Assembly (NCBI RefSeq): GCF_010365105.1
Contig: NZ_JAAFGZ010000037.1
Span: 1 to 35,121 of the forward strand
Length of the DNA stretch: 35,121 nucleotides
Direction: 5' to 3'
DNA from: Polaromonas sp.
GTDB taxonomy: Bacteria; Pseudomonadota; Gammaproteobacteria; Burkholderiales; Burkholderiaceae_C
Shown: positions 1 through 7,843 of the stretch, piece after piece
Position numbering within the stretch: the stretch's first letter is position 1
Layout: the number at the start of each line of letters is the position of its first letter
The notes under the pieces: model-generated
What the model saw: only the letters and a program-made list of their open reading frames with translations
Told to the model about the DNA's origin: nothing
The model's database searches: none
Translations under genes and position numbers: made by a program

Positions 1-161
1 CTCTTCAGTTCGATCGCATCCAGCTTGGCTTTTACGAAAAACCAGTCTTCTGAACCTATGACGCAGAATTGTGCAATTGGCTCAAATAAATAGCAAAAGG
101 CGGTCGTGAGCGCTGGCCCAAAGAGGTTCGTGAGCGGCCCGGGCTGGTAAGCTCCGGCCCC

Positions 162-1409
162 ATGTCCATGCCCAGCTTTGCCGAACTCATCCGCCAGCGC
201 GCCTTCATGCGCATGTGGTTTTCCCGGCTGTTTGGCACCACCGGCAACCAGATGCTGATGGTGGCCGTCGGCTGGCAGATGTACGAGCTGACCGGCAGCG
301 CCTGGGACCTGGGGCTGGTCGGCCTGTACCAGTTCGCGCCTGCGCTGCTGCTGACACTGGTGGCCGGGCATGTGGCTGACCGGCTGAACCGGGCGCATAT
401 TGTCGCGGCTTGTTTGCTGACGCAGGGCAGCGTGGCACTGCTGCTGGTGGCTGCGACGCAGGGTTGGGGCTCGTCGGCGGTCTGGACGTCACGCGAGTTG
501 CTGCTGGGCGTGTCAGTGATGCTGGGTGTGGCACGGGCCTTCCAGATGCCGGCGCAGCAGGCCCTGACGCCAATTCTGGTGCCAGCGGTGATGTTGCCGC
601 GCGCCATGGCGTTCAGCTCTTCGGGCATGCAGGCGGCCGTGATCAGCGGCCCGGCATTGGGCGGTGTGATTTTTGTCGCTGGCGCCACGGCGGTGTACGC
701 AACCTGCGCGTTGTTGTTTGCCGTTGGCTGCGCACTGGTTGCGGTGGTGCGCTACGACCATGTGCCGCCGCCGCGCGAGCCGGTGTCGATGCGCACGCTG
801 CTGGCTGGGGCTGAGTTTGTCTGGAAGCGCAAGGCGCTGCTGGGCGCGGTGTCGCTGGACCTGTTTGCTGTCTTGCTGGGCGGCGCCACGGCCTTGCTGC
901 CGATGTTTGCCAAGGACATTCTGCATGTCGGCCCCTGGGGCCTGGGCCTGCTGCGCGGGGCACCGGCGGCAGGCGCATTGGTGCTGTCGGTGGTATTGAC
1001 TCGCTGGCCGCTGGAGCGCCGCGTCGGCCGCACCATGCTGATGGCGGTGGCGGTGTATGGCGTGTGCATGTTGGTGTTCGGCCTGTCGACCCACTTTGTG
1101 CTGTCGATGGTGGCGCTGGCGGTGTCCGGCGGCGCCGACATGGTCAGCGTGGTGGTGCGCCAGACGCTGGTGCAGATCGAGACGCCCAACGACATGCGCG
1201 GCCGCGTCAGCGCGGTCAATTCGGTGTTCATTGGCGCGTCGAACCAGCTCGGCGAATTTGAATCCGGCGCCACGGCGGCGCTGCTCGGGCCGGTCGGCTC
1301 GGTGGTCGCAGGCGGTATCGGAACGCTGCTGGTGGCCCTGCTCTGGCTCAAGGGCTTTCCGGCGCTCGCCAACCGCGACCGCATGACCGATCCGCCGGCG
1401 CCGCCCTGA
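162..1409 (+). CDS. MFS transporter, EntS/MFS_3-like efflux type
   Basis: A 415-residue integral inner-membrane protein of the major facilitator superfamily, probably a proton-driven exporter; the substrate cannot be read from sequence. The N-terminus carries the pattern of the EntS-like branch, with TTGNQM in the first helix and the loop 2-3 signature GHVADRLNR (about residues 68-76), an MFS motif A variant. Many Leu/Val/Ala-rich helices follow to the C-terminus, and the length is normal for a 12-helix MFS protein. The ATG at 162 has only a weak ribosome-binding site, but the conserved cytoplasmic start SFAELIRQRAFMRMWFSRL follows directly, so no other start fits better. The gene is convergent with the cytochrome gene, 28 bp from its stop. 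Confidence 0.85.
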   Translation: MSMPSFAELIRQRAFMRMWFSRLFGTTGNQMLMVAVGWQMYELTGSAWDLGLVGLYQFAPALLLTLVAGHVADRLNRAHIVAACLLTQGSVALLLVAATQGWGSSAVWTSRELLLGVSVMLGVARAFQMPAQQALTPILVPAVMLPRAMAFSSSGMQAAVISGPALGGVIFVAGATAVYATCALLFAVGCALVAVVRYDHVPPPREPVSMRTLLAGAEFVWKRKALLGAVSLDLFAVLLGGATALLPMFAKDILHVGPWGLGLLRGAPAAGALVLSVVLTRWPLERRVGRTMLMAVAVYGVCMLVFGLSTHFVLSMVALAVSGGADMVSVVVRQTLVQIETPNDMRGRVSAVNSVFIGASNQLGEFESGATAALLGPVGSVVAGGIGTLLVALLWLKGFPALANRDRMTDPPAPP

Positions 1410-1437
1410 ACATGCTGGCGGCGCTGACGCCGCGCAT

Positions 1438-2727
1438 TCAATGCGCCTGGTTGGACCGGGCCCGGGTGACTTCAAGCGGCGTGACGGCGCCGGCCTGGTT
1501 GCCCCAGGAACTGCGGATGTGGCTGATCAGGCCGGCCACTTCGCTGTCATCCAGCACCAGCACAAAGGGCGGCATGCCAAAGGGCCGGGGGTTGCCCTTG
1601 GTGGCTGGCGCAAAGCCGCCATTGAGCACCATCTGCACCAGGTTGTCGGTGGCGTCCATCGTCACCGCGCGGTTGCCGGCCAGCGGCGGATAGGCATGGG
1701 CAATGCCTTCACCCTGCGCGCCATGGCACTGCGCGCAATGCTGCTCATAAAGCTTGGCGGTTTTGACAGTGTCCAGGGACGGACTGGCGGGGCCGGGCGC
1801 GGCGATTTTTTCAAGTGGCGCACTTGCGCCGGGAAGCGCCTTGAGGTAGTTCGCCATGGCGCCCAGGTCCTGCGCCGTCAGGTGCTGGGTGCTGCGCAGG
1901 ACCACCTCAGCCATCGGTCCGCTGACCGATGCGCCCGGCGCCACGCCGGTCTGGAGCAGTTGCACGATGCGCTCGCGGTCCCAGTCCGCCACGCCAGCCT
2001 CGTGCGCAGAGGTCAGCGACGGCGCGTACCAGTTCTGCATCGGGATCAGCCCGCCGGCCAGCGCCAGGCTCTGGCGGCTGCCGCCCAGTGCATCGCGCGG
2101 CGAATGGCAGGCGCTGCAGTGGCCAAGGCCATTGACCAGGTAGGCCCCCCGGTTCCATTCGGCATCGCGGCTGGTATTGGGCTGGAACACGCCCGGCTTG
2201 AAGTACAGCGCGCGCCAGACGGCGAGCGCGGCCTGCGAGCTGAAGGGAAAGTCAAGCGCGTGCGGCCGGTTCGGCTGGTTCACTGCAGGCTGGCTGCGCA
2301 GGTAGGCAAAGATCGCATCCGAATCCTCGCGCGTCACCTGGGTGTAGCTGGTGTACGGAAAGGCCGGGTACAGCAGGCGGCCGCTTTTGGAGCGGCCGTT
2401 GTGCATGGCACGCCAGAAATGCGCGGGCGACCAGCTGCCGATGCCGGTATTCGCATCAGGCGTCAGGTTGGAGGTGAACACCGTGCCGAAGGGCGTCGGG
2501 ATGCCCAGCCCGCCGGCATAGCTGGCGCCGCCGCGCGCCGTGTGACAGGCCATGCAGTTGCCCGCGCGCGCCAGATAGGCGCCGCGCGCGATCAGGCTGT
2601 CGGTGGGCGCAAAAGCCGCCGTGGCCCTGACATCGGCCTCGCCCTGCACATTCAGCGCCCATATGACGGCAGCGGCACCTGCGGCCAGCACGGCAATTCC
2701 CAGGGCCCATCGGGAGGTGGTCTTCAT
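1438..2727 (-). CDS. membrane-anchored triheme cytochrome c (alcohol/aldehyde dehydrogenase cytochrome-subunit type)
   Basis: A 429-residue c-type cytochrome that should shuttle electrons on the periplasmic face of the membrane. Residues about 7-25 form one uncleaved N-terminal hydrophobic anchor or signal. Three haem-attachment motifs are visible: CMACH (Cys58/Cys61/His62), CSACH (Cys204/Cys207/His208) and CAQCH (Cys331/Cys334/His335). This three-domain layout is that of the cytochrome subunits paired with membrane gluconate, alcohol, aldehyde or isoquinoline-type dehydrogenases. The start ATG overlaps the stop of the upstream diheme cytochrome by 4 bp, so the two are translationally coupled. 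No catalytic subunit is adjacent, so the electron donor is unknown. Confidence 0.88.
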   Translation of the reverse strand: MKTTSRWALGIAVLAAGAAAVIWALNVQGEADVRATAAFAPTDSLIARGAYLARAGNCMACHTARGGASYAGGLGIPTPFGTVFTSNLTPDANTGIGSWSPAHFWRAMHNGRSKSGRLLYPAFPYTSYTQVTREDSDAIFAYLRSQPAVNQPNRPHALDFPFSSQAALAVWRALYFKPGVFQPNTSRDAEWNRGAYLVNGLGHCSACHSPRDALGGSRQSLALAGGLIPMQNWYAPSLTSAHEAGVADWDRERIVQLLQTGVAPGASVSGPMAEVVLRSTQHLTAQDLGAMANYLKALPGASAPLEKIAAPGPASPSLDTVKTAKLYEQHCAQCHGAQGEGIAHAYPPLAGNRAVTMDATDNLVQMVLNGGFAPATKGNPRPFGMPPFVLVLDDSEVAGLISHIRSSWGNQAGAVTPLEVTRARSNQAH

Positions 2728-3500
2728 GGTTGGGCTTTCGTCTCAGGCGTGCCGGCGACCGGCAGCGGTGCGCTGCCACAGCGCAAGACCTCGTTGCCGG
2801 GCACTGCGGCCGGCGGAGAACTGGCCGGATGGGTATCGGCCGGCAACGGCTGGGCGGCGACCCAGCTGGCCACCGCATTGATGTCTTCGAGGCTCAGGCG
2901 GGACACGATGTCCTGCATGCAGTCGGGCGCATGGGCGCGGCGCTGGCCGGCCTTCCAGGCGCCCAGTTGCGCATTGAGGTAGTCGCGCGGCAGCCCGAGC
3001 AGGCCCGGCACCGCAGGCACCACACCGGTCATGGCCTGGCCGTGGCACTGGATGCACGCGGGCAGCTTGCGGCCGCTGTCGCCCTGCATCACCAGCTGCT
3101 CGCCGCGGCGCAGCACAGCCGCCGGCGCCTGGGGTGGCAGCGGCGCCGGATAGGGCACGTCCAGGGTCGCGAAATACTGCGCCATCTCCAGCAGATAGGC
3201 GTCGCTCAGCGGATCGATAAGCCGGGTCATCAGGCCGTAATGGCGTCGTCCTTCACGAAAATTGAGCAGTTGGTTGTACAGGTAGCCGGCCGGCTTGCCG
3301 GCCAGTCGCGGGTAGTAGCCGTCGGGTGCGGCGCGGCCTTGCGGGCCGTGGCAGGCGGTGCAGGCCAGCGTTCGCTGGGCCATGGTGTCTTCGAACGGAG
3401 CGGCGGCAGCGGCCGCACTGGCGCCGGCGGCCAGCAAGCCGCAGCCTATCAGGGTGGGCGCGGCAAGTCGGCGCGCCAGGAATTTCAGTCGGGTCATCAT
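2724..3500 (-). CDS. diheme cytochrome c4-like protein
   Basis: A 258-residue exported protein with an Ala-rich signal peptide (about residues 1-32). It has two CxxCH haem sites, CTACH (Cys47/Cys50/His51) and CIQCH (Cys149/Cys152/His153), about 100 residues apart, as in the two-lobed cytochrome c4 family. Motifs such as GYYPRLAGKP and YLYNQLLNF after the first haem are typical of c4 domains, where a downstream Met completes haem ligation. It is the first gene of a two-gene unit with the triheme cytochrome (ATGA overlap) and probably passes electrons between that protein and a terminal oxidase. A Pro/Ala-rich C-terminal tail of about 45 residues looks unstructured. Confidence 0.86.
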   Translation of the reverse strand: MMTRLKFLARRLAAPTLIGCGLLAAGASAAAAAAPFEDTMAQRTLACTACHGPQGRAAPDGYYPRLAGKPAGYLYNQLLNFREGRRHYGLMTRLIDPLSDAYLLEMAQYFATLDVPYPAPLPPQAPAAVLRRGEQLVMQGDSGRKLPACIQCHGQAMTGVVPAVPGLLGLPRDYLNAQLGAWKAGQRRAHAPDCMQDIVSRLSLEDINAVASWVAAQPLPADTHPASSPPAAVPGNEVLRCGSAPLPVAGTPETKAQP

Positions 3501-3575
3501 GGGGGAATCATGCCTCAGCCTGAAGGTGCCTGGCCATGAAAGGCGCTGCCAGGGCCAGGCGCCGGCGCCTGGTGA

Positions 3576-3902
3576 TCAGAAAAGCGCTTCAATCACCACG
3601 TCGGATGCCGGATACGCCACGCAGGGCAGGATGAAACCGTCGCGTTTTTCATCCAGGCTCAGCCCCGGCCAGTCGATGCGGTACACCACCTGGCCACTGA
3701 CCAGCCGGCAGATGCAGGTGCGGCAGGTGCCGTTGCGGCATGAACTGTGCCGCAGCCACACGCCAGCCTGTTCGGCGGCAAGCAGCAGCGGCAGCGCTGC
3801 AGGCGCTTCAAACACCGTGTCGTCGCCTGCGACACATGCACTGAATACAGGGCTGGGGGCGTTTGCCGGGTTTATTGGGCCTGTGGGTTTGGGTTCTGGC
3901 AT
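3576..3902 (-). CDS. plant-type [2Fe-2S] ferredoxin
   Basis: A 108-residue protein with the chloroplast-type cluster signature C-x4-C-x2-C-x30-C (Cys55, Cys60, Cys63, Cys94; extra Cys65), in the context RHSSCRNGTCRTC and ILPCVAYP. It is a small cytosolic electron carrier. An in-frame ATG at 3935 would add eleven residues, but the ATG at 3902 gives a normal-length ferredoxin preceded only by a short Pro-rich stretch. It lies 75 bp upstream of the cytochrome pair on the same strand and may be co-transcribed, though a cytosolic ferredoxin and periplasmic cytochromes cannot interact directly. The partner reductase or oxygenase is not in the window. Confidence 0.82.
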   Translation of the reverse strand: MPEPKPTGPINPANAPSPVFSACVAGDDTVFEAPAALPLLLAAEQAGVWLRHSSCRNGTCRTCICRLVSGQVVYRIDWPGLSLDEKRDGFILPCVAYPASDVVIEALF

Positions 3903-4037
3903 GGCGTGATGGGTGCGAACAGCTTGGGGGCGCAAGGCGAAAAGCTGAATTTAACCCAATCCGTTTGGGCGCCAATTCGAATTGCGCGACAATCCGGCCT
4001 CCCCAGCCTTCCCCTGACTCTCACAAGCGATTTTTCT

Positions 4038-4559
4038 ATGTCAAGCTATTCCGTCCGTCCTGCCGTTGCCCGTGATGCCAAAGCCATTGCCGAAATCCAT
4101 GTTGCCACCTGGCAAGCCGCCTACAAGGATTTGATGCCCGTGGACTACCTGGCCAAAATGACGGTGGACAAGCGCCAGGCGTACTGGCGCGAAGCGATCG
4201 AATACAGCGAGCCGCAGGTGCTGGTGGCCACGGAAGACGAAAAGATCGTCGGTTTTGTCGGCTTCGACCGTTCGCGCGATCCGAAGACCCGTTCTACTGT
4301 GGGCGAGATCTGGGCCCTCTACGTGTCGCCCGAGCACTGGAGAAAGGGCGTGGGCCTGCAATTGTGGGACGGCGCCCGCGATGGCCTGAAAGATGAAGGC
4401 TGCACCCAGGTCACGCTGTGGGTGCTGCTCGGCAATGAGCGCGCGCTGGAGTTTTGCGAACATGCCGCCGGCTTCAAGCGTGAAATGCCGTCGCTCAAGA
4501 CGGTCGATTTCGGCAGCGTGAAACTCGAAGAGTTGCGCCTCAAGCGGGCGGTGGACTGA
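4038..4559 (+). CDS. GNAT-family N-acetyltransferase
   Basis: A 173-residue acetyl-CoA-dependent acyltransferase of the GNAT fold. Visible marks are the N-terminal RPAVARDAKAIAEIHVATWQAAY segment (split here only for description), the beta-4 strand VGEIWALYVSPEHWRKGVGLQLW containing the acetyl-CoA pyrophosphate loop (R/Q-x-x-G-x-G/A form, here RKGVGL), and the C-terminal VLLGNERALEFCEHAAGFK region. The frame is open for 97 codons upstream, but the ATG at 4038 starts the conserved domain and the upstream part overlaps the divergent ferredoxin gene. The substrate is unknown. The 3' end overlaps the convergent nitroreductase by 20 bp. Confidence 0.87.
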   Translation: MSSYSVRPAVARDAKAIAEIHVATWQAAYKDLMPVDYLAKMTVDKRQAYWREAIEYSEPQVLVATEDEKIVGFVGFDRSRDPKTRSTVGEIWALYVSPEHWRKGVGLQLWDGARDGLKDEGCTQVTLWVLLGNERALEFCEHAAGFKREMPSLKTVDFGSVKLEELRLKRAVD

Positions 4560-5238
4560 CGCCAGCCGCCGGAGTCTCTGCAGCCGGCGGAGCCGTTACT
4601 GGCCGGCCGACGGTTTGCGACAGCAGTATCTGCTGGTCCGCCTGCAGTCCCATGGCTTCAGACAGCGCCTGGCGGTCAATCCAGGCACGAATCACCGTTC
4701 CCAACCCCGCCGATGCACAGAACAGGTAAACGCTTTGCGCCATGGCGCCTGCAGCCACTGACGCATAGGACTCGCGGTGCGCCGCAGGCACCGCCGTCAT
4801 GCGGGAATGGTTGGCAACAAAAATCAGGTCAAGCGGTGCCTGGTCCACAAAGTCCTGGTAGCCGGTCACGCGCCGCACATCGGTCGCGCTGATCAGGTAG
4901 AGCAGATGGCCGGAAGGCTCGTAGCGGTAAAGGCCTTCAGGCAAGGCCACATAGACCTCGATTTCCTGCGAATTCATGGCGCTGGGTGTCGTGCGTCCTT
5001 CGAGACCGGACCGGTTGAGGCCCGCTGCGGCCCAGAGCAGGTCGGACAGGAGCTGGTGGTTCAGCGGGGCAGGCGCAAACTTGCGCTCCGAATGGCGCAG
5101 GCTGAGCGCCTGCATCAGCGGCAGGCCTCCCTGCGTCTGCGGCGGTGGCAGGGACAGTACGCAAACGGCGTTGCCTTGTGCGGGCTGCGGCTTGAGCTGG
5201 CCGATCATTCCCAGGGCAAGTTTCGTCAGTGTGTTCAT
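4540..5238 (-). CDS. nitroreductase-family protein, SagB/ThcOx type
   Basis: A 232-residue flavin (FMN) oxidoreductase of the nitroreductase fold. The segment LMQALSLRHSERKFAP (about residues 40-55) is the family start where Arg-Ser/His-Ser-x-R contacts FMN phosphate. LLWAAAGLNR and TTPSAMNSQEIEVYV follow in the order typical of SagB-type dehydrogenases, and GLGTVIRAWIDR is near the C-terminus. An AAAGG lies 9 nt before the ATG. SagB enzymes can oxidise azolines in peptide natural products, but no cyclodehydratase or precursor peptide is nearby, so a housekeeping nitro/quinone reductase role is as likely. It is convergent with, and slightly overlaps, the acetyltransferase gene. Confidence 0.83.
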   Translation of the reverse strand: MNTLTKLALGMIGQLKPQPAQGNAVCVLSLPPPQTQGGLPLMQALSLRHSERKFAPAPLNHQLLSDLLWAAAGLNRSGLEGRTTPSAMNSQEIEVYVALPEGLYRYEPSGHLLYLISATDVRRVTGYQDFVDQAPLDLIFVANHSRMTAVPAAHRESYASVAAGAMAQSVYLFCASAGLGTVIRAWIDRQALSEAMGLQADQQILLSQTVGRPVTAPPAAETPAAGVSPPPA

Positions 5239-5415
5239 GGTTGACCTTTTTGGGGGGCTGCAGCATTTCCATGCTAGGCCAACAGGCTCATCAACGCTTG
5301 TTTTTAATCAAGCGCTTGCATGAAAAACAGCTGGGGAAAACCCTGGGGCACGCCGGCTTTGCGCTGGTTCCATGCCAAGGCAACGCAATGCAAAGGTTCG
5401 ATGCCGGTTGAAGCA

Positions 5416-5601
5416 TCAGGTCGGTGCCGTGATCTCGCCTTGCTCATCCGGAATCAGTGGTGTTCCCTGGTCAGGGTTTACCGGCAGTTCCAGGCCTTCT
5501 TCCTCTTCCTGGTCCTCTTCGCCAGGCCCGTTTCGGGTCAGGCTGTAGCCGGCAGCGCCTGCGGGGTGGCGTTGAAAGGCATTGTTCAAAAAACCATGCA
5601 T
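5416..5601 (-). CDS. small acidic hypothetical protein
   Basis: A 61-residue protein with no known domain. It has a short basic/aromatic start, a run of acidic residues in the middle (GEEDQEEEEGLELPV) and a tail with PDQGTPLIPDEQGEI. I recall similar small acidic proteins with an ELPVNPD-GTPLIPD tail in related genomes, but I cannot verify this. An AAGGA lies 8 nt before the ATG, which supports real translation. It sits alone between the nitroreductase and the DUF883-like gene. The function is unknown. Confidence 0.6.
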   Translation of the reverse strand: MHGFLNNAFQRHPAGAAGYSLTRNGPGEEDQEEEEGLELPVNPDQGTPLIPDEQGEITAPT

Positions 5602-5674
5602 ATTGAATTCCTTCGGTTATCGACGCGGCAGGGTGTGGTGGCGCGATGCGTCAGTAATGGATTATTGGCCCAAA

Positions 5675-5695
5675 CCCGGCTCAGTTTTAGCCGGG
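5675..5695. other. 7-bp perfect hairpin upstream of the small acidic gene
   Basis: CCCGGCT and AGCCGGG are separated by a 7-nt loop. There is no U-run directly after it on either strand, so it is either a weak terminator or a structured leader. It lies in the 278-bp divergent region between the small acidic gene (minus) and the DUF883-like gene (plus), where I see no other gene. Confidence 0.35.
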
Positions 5696-5879
5696 TAGGC
5701 TTTGTCTTTCCTGTCCTACAAGGGCATCCTGCAGCGCCGCACATTCGGTATAGCGGCCAGCCCCTTAAACTTGACCGCCAAGCCCTTGTGGCGTGATTCG
5801 TGCAAGGCAGCCAGGCTGGGCAAACAAGGCATGGCTACAGGAAAACTTCAAATTTTGCCGAATTTATAAAGGAAACAAG

Positions 5880-6236
5880 ATGGAAAACCCGACTTCACAC
5901 CCTGGCGATCAAAACTCTGACGCCAGCGACAGCAACGCACTCAAGCGCACCGTGGAATCGGCGGGTTCGGCGCTGCACAGTTCCATTGACAAGGTGGTGG
6001 ACCCGGCGCTAGAAGCGGTCGGGTATGTCGGCAGTGCCGCGCATGACGCGGTCAACCGTCTTTCCAGCGGTGCAACGCAGGTAGCCGACCGTGTTTCCGA
6101 AAATGCCACCCGGGTTTATGACGCGCCCGGGCATGCGGTGGAATGTTCCAGGTCCTGGATTCAGGACAAGCCGCTGGAAGCCGTTGGCATGGCGCTGGCG
6201 CTGGGCTTTATCATCGGCCGCCTGACGGCGAATTGA
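5880..6236 (+). CDS. DUF883/ElaB-YqjD-like ribosome/membrane-associated protein
   Basis: A 118-residue protein with a polar, low-complexity N-terminus and amphipathic central repeats (SSIDKVVDPALEAV, SAAHDAVNRL). A C-terminal hydrophobic helix (EAVGMALALGFIIGRLTAN) follows a DKPLEAVG motif, the hallmark of the DUF883 tail-anchor that tethers ElaB/YqjD-type proteins to the inner membrane. Family members are often induced in stationary phase or stress; that is family knowledge, not shown here. The start is fixed by AAAGGAAACAAG just before the ATG at 5880. A good intrinsic terminator follows 30 bp after the stop, so it is probably monocistronic. Confidence 0.75.
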   Translation: MENPTSHPGDQNSDASDSNALKRTVESAGSALHSSIDKVVDPALEAVGYVGSAAHDAVNRLSSGATQVADRVSENATRVYDAPGHAVECSRSWIQDKPLEAVGMALALGFIIGRLTAN

Positions 6237-6265
6237 TCCAGACCTGGCATTCAAGCCTGAAACCG

Positions 6266-6289
6266 AAAACCGCCTGATGGCGGTTTTTT
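6266..6289 (+). terminator. Rho-independent terminator after the DUF883-like gene
   Basis: A 9-bp stem AAAACCGCC/GGCGGTTTT with a TGAT loop, its 3' side merging into a T-run. It lies 30 bp downstream of the stop codon. Confidence 0.85.
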
Positions 6290-6386
6290 CCTGCCCCGCC
6301 ACCCGTGACGGTTTGGGATAGTTGCACTTTTCCGTTTTTCCGTTTCTTTTTTAACCTCGGCATGCCACCGCACGCCCATGACACCC

Positions 6387-7331
6387 ATGGCCACCAGCCT
6401 ACTTGCCCTGATTGATGATATTGCCAGCGTACTCGACGATGTGGCCTTGCTGTCCAAGGTGGCCGCCAAAAAAACCGCTGGCGTGCTGGGAGACGATTTG
6501 GCTCTCAATGCGCAACAGGTTGCAGGGGTCAAGGCGGAGCGCGAACTGCCGGTGGTCTGGGCGGTTGCCAAGGGCTCTTTCATCAACAAGGCGATTCTGG
6601 TGCCAGCGGCGCTGGCGATCAGTGCATTTGCGCCCTGGCTGGTGACGCCGTTGTTGATGGTTGGCGGTGCTTTTCTGTGCTACGAAGGGTTTGAAAAGCT
6701 GGCCCACAAATTCATGCACAGCGCTGACGAGCAGGCGGCCGAGCATGAGAAGCGGGTCAGTGCGCTGGCTGACCCGGCGGTGGACTTGCGGCAAGTGGAA
6801 AAAGACAAGATCAAGGGCGCCATCCGCACCGACTTCATTCTGTCGGCAGAAATCATTGCCATTACGCTCGGCACGGTTCAGGACAGCCCTTTCACCACTC
6901 AGCTGGTGGTTTTAAGCGGTATTGCCGTGGTCATGACGGCCGGTGTCTATGGTGTGGTGGCCGGCATTGTCAAGCTGGATGACGGTGGACTCTACCTGAG
7001 CCAGCAGCCGGGCTCCGGGGCCTGGACCCGTTTTCAGCAAGGCCTGGGTCACGCCATTTTGTTTTCCGCCCCGTGGCTGATGAAGTTCCTGTCGATAGCC
7101 GGAACCGCTGCGATGTTTCTGGTCGGCGGCGGCATTTTGAGCCACGGTTTTCCGTTCCTGCACCATGCGGTTGACGTGGCGACCCAATGGGCCATCGATG
7201 TCAACGGCATTGGCGCGGTGCTGGGCGCCCTGGCGCCGCTGGCGATCAACGCGTTGGTGGGAATCGTTGCCGGAGCCCTTGTGCTCCTGGCAGTCACGGC
7301 CTTCAAACGCATGAAGCCCGGATCGCATTGA
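6387..7331 (+). CDS. DUF808 (YedI-like) inner-membrane protein
   Basis: A 314-residue polytopic membrane protein of the DUF808 family. The conserved start MATSLLALIDDIASVLDDVA is present, followed by VAAKKTAGVLGDDLALNAQQ and KGSFINKAILVPAALAIS, all family signatures. About six to seven hydrophobic segments follow (around residues 72-105, 155-200, 230-265 and 280-310). An ATG three codons upstream (6378) is possible, but family members begin at the second Met. The biochemical role of DUF808 is unknown; a transporter or envelope function is a guess. It follows a terminator, so it has its own promoter, which I could not define. Confidence 0.85.
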   Translation: MATSLLALIDDIASVLDDVALLSKVAAKKTAGVLGDDLALNAQQVAGVKAERELPVVWAVAKGSFINKAILVPAALAISAFAPWLVTPLLMVGGAFLCYEGFEKLAHKFMHSADEQAAEHEKRVSALADPAVDLRQVEKDKIKGAIRTDFILSAEIIAITLGTVQDSPFTTQLVVLSGIAVVMTAGVYGVVAGIVKLDDGGLYLSQQPGSGAWTRFQQGLGHAILFSAPWLMKFLSIAGTAAMFLVGGGILSHGFPFLHHAVDVATQWAIDVNGIGAVLGALAPLAINALVGIVAGALVLLAVTAFKRMKPGSH

Positions 7332-7424
7332 ACGCCAGACAATTTCCTTTGCGTTTGGGCGGTGTTTGGGCGGCGTCTGGTCAGTTGACTTTTGTGAGGT
7401 CCGTCCATGCCGGTCCAGCAGAAG

Positions 7425-7619
7425 TCAATCCGAAGGTTTTTCTTTGCTTGAACGGTCGGCTGACGGGGCTTCCTGGTGCGCGGCAAAAGGTTGCTTGTTG
7501 GCAGAAAATGGCCAGCTGTCTTTTTTTTCCGGTGCCGCCGGCCGGGTGGCTTCACGGGACCGCTTTTCGATCATTTTTCGGCTGTCGCCATTGGGTGGCG
7601 GCGCGTTGAATCTTGTCAT
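7425..7619 (-). CDS. small hydrophilic hypothetical protein
   Basis: A 64-residue, Lys/Ser/Pro-rich protein with no recognisable domain (starts MTRFNAPPPNGDSRKMIEKR). A GGGAG lies about 9 nt before the ATG at 7619, and a perfect palindrome lies just upstream at 7642-7655. The composition suggests an unstructured, soluble protein. It is convergent with the DUF808 gene. It could be a chance frame; the ribosome-binding site is the main support. Confidence 0.45.
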   Translation of the reverse strand: MTRFNAPPPNGDSRKMIEKRSREATRPAAPEKKDSWPFSANKQPFAAHQEAPSADRSSKEKPSD

Positions 7620-7641
7620 GTTGTTTTCTCCCTGGGCCAAG

Positions 7642-7655
7642 GTTTAACCTTAAAC
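7642..7655. promoter_or_regulatory. perfect AT-rich palindrome, possible operator
   Basis: GTTTAA-CC-TTAAAC, a 14-bp inverted repeat 23 bp upstream of the small minus-strand gene and in the divergent region with the glycosylase gene. No known regulator site is matched. Confidence 0.3.
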
Positions 7656-7843
7656 GTCGGGAGTCCTCACGGCCTGTAGTCGTGGATTCAGGCTGTGCGT
7701 AGGATGACCTGGACCTTTGCGTCCGGGAATTCCGATGGACGGGCAGACAAATCCTAAAGCACCGTTTTTGCGTTTTGCCTTCACAGAATTCTGGTTGACG
7801 CCGCGCGTTATTGCCTTTTCCGGCTTTTTTATCAGGAACTGCC

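Noticed and set aside
1..161. An open minus-strand frame at the left edge with a protein-like stretch (GSEDWFFVKAKLDAIELK) and a plus-strand frame ending at 93.
   Set aside because: The minus-strand frame has no ATG, GTG or TTG start before it runs into the transporter gene, and the plus-strand frame is only 30 codons long and cut by the edge. Neither can be named.
513..1475. A 320-codon minus-strand frame opposite the MFS transporter.
   Set aside because: It is His/Gln/Arg-rich with no domain and lies wholly opposite a well-supported gene; this is the usual mirror frame of high-GC DNA.
5320..5796. A 158-codon plus-strand frame over the small acidic gene.
   Set aside because: It has no ribosome-binding site or domain, while the opposite small frame has a good AAGGA and a protein-like acidic composition.
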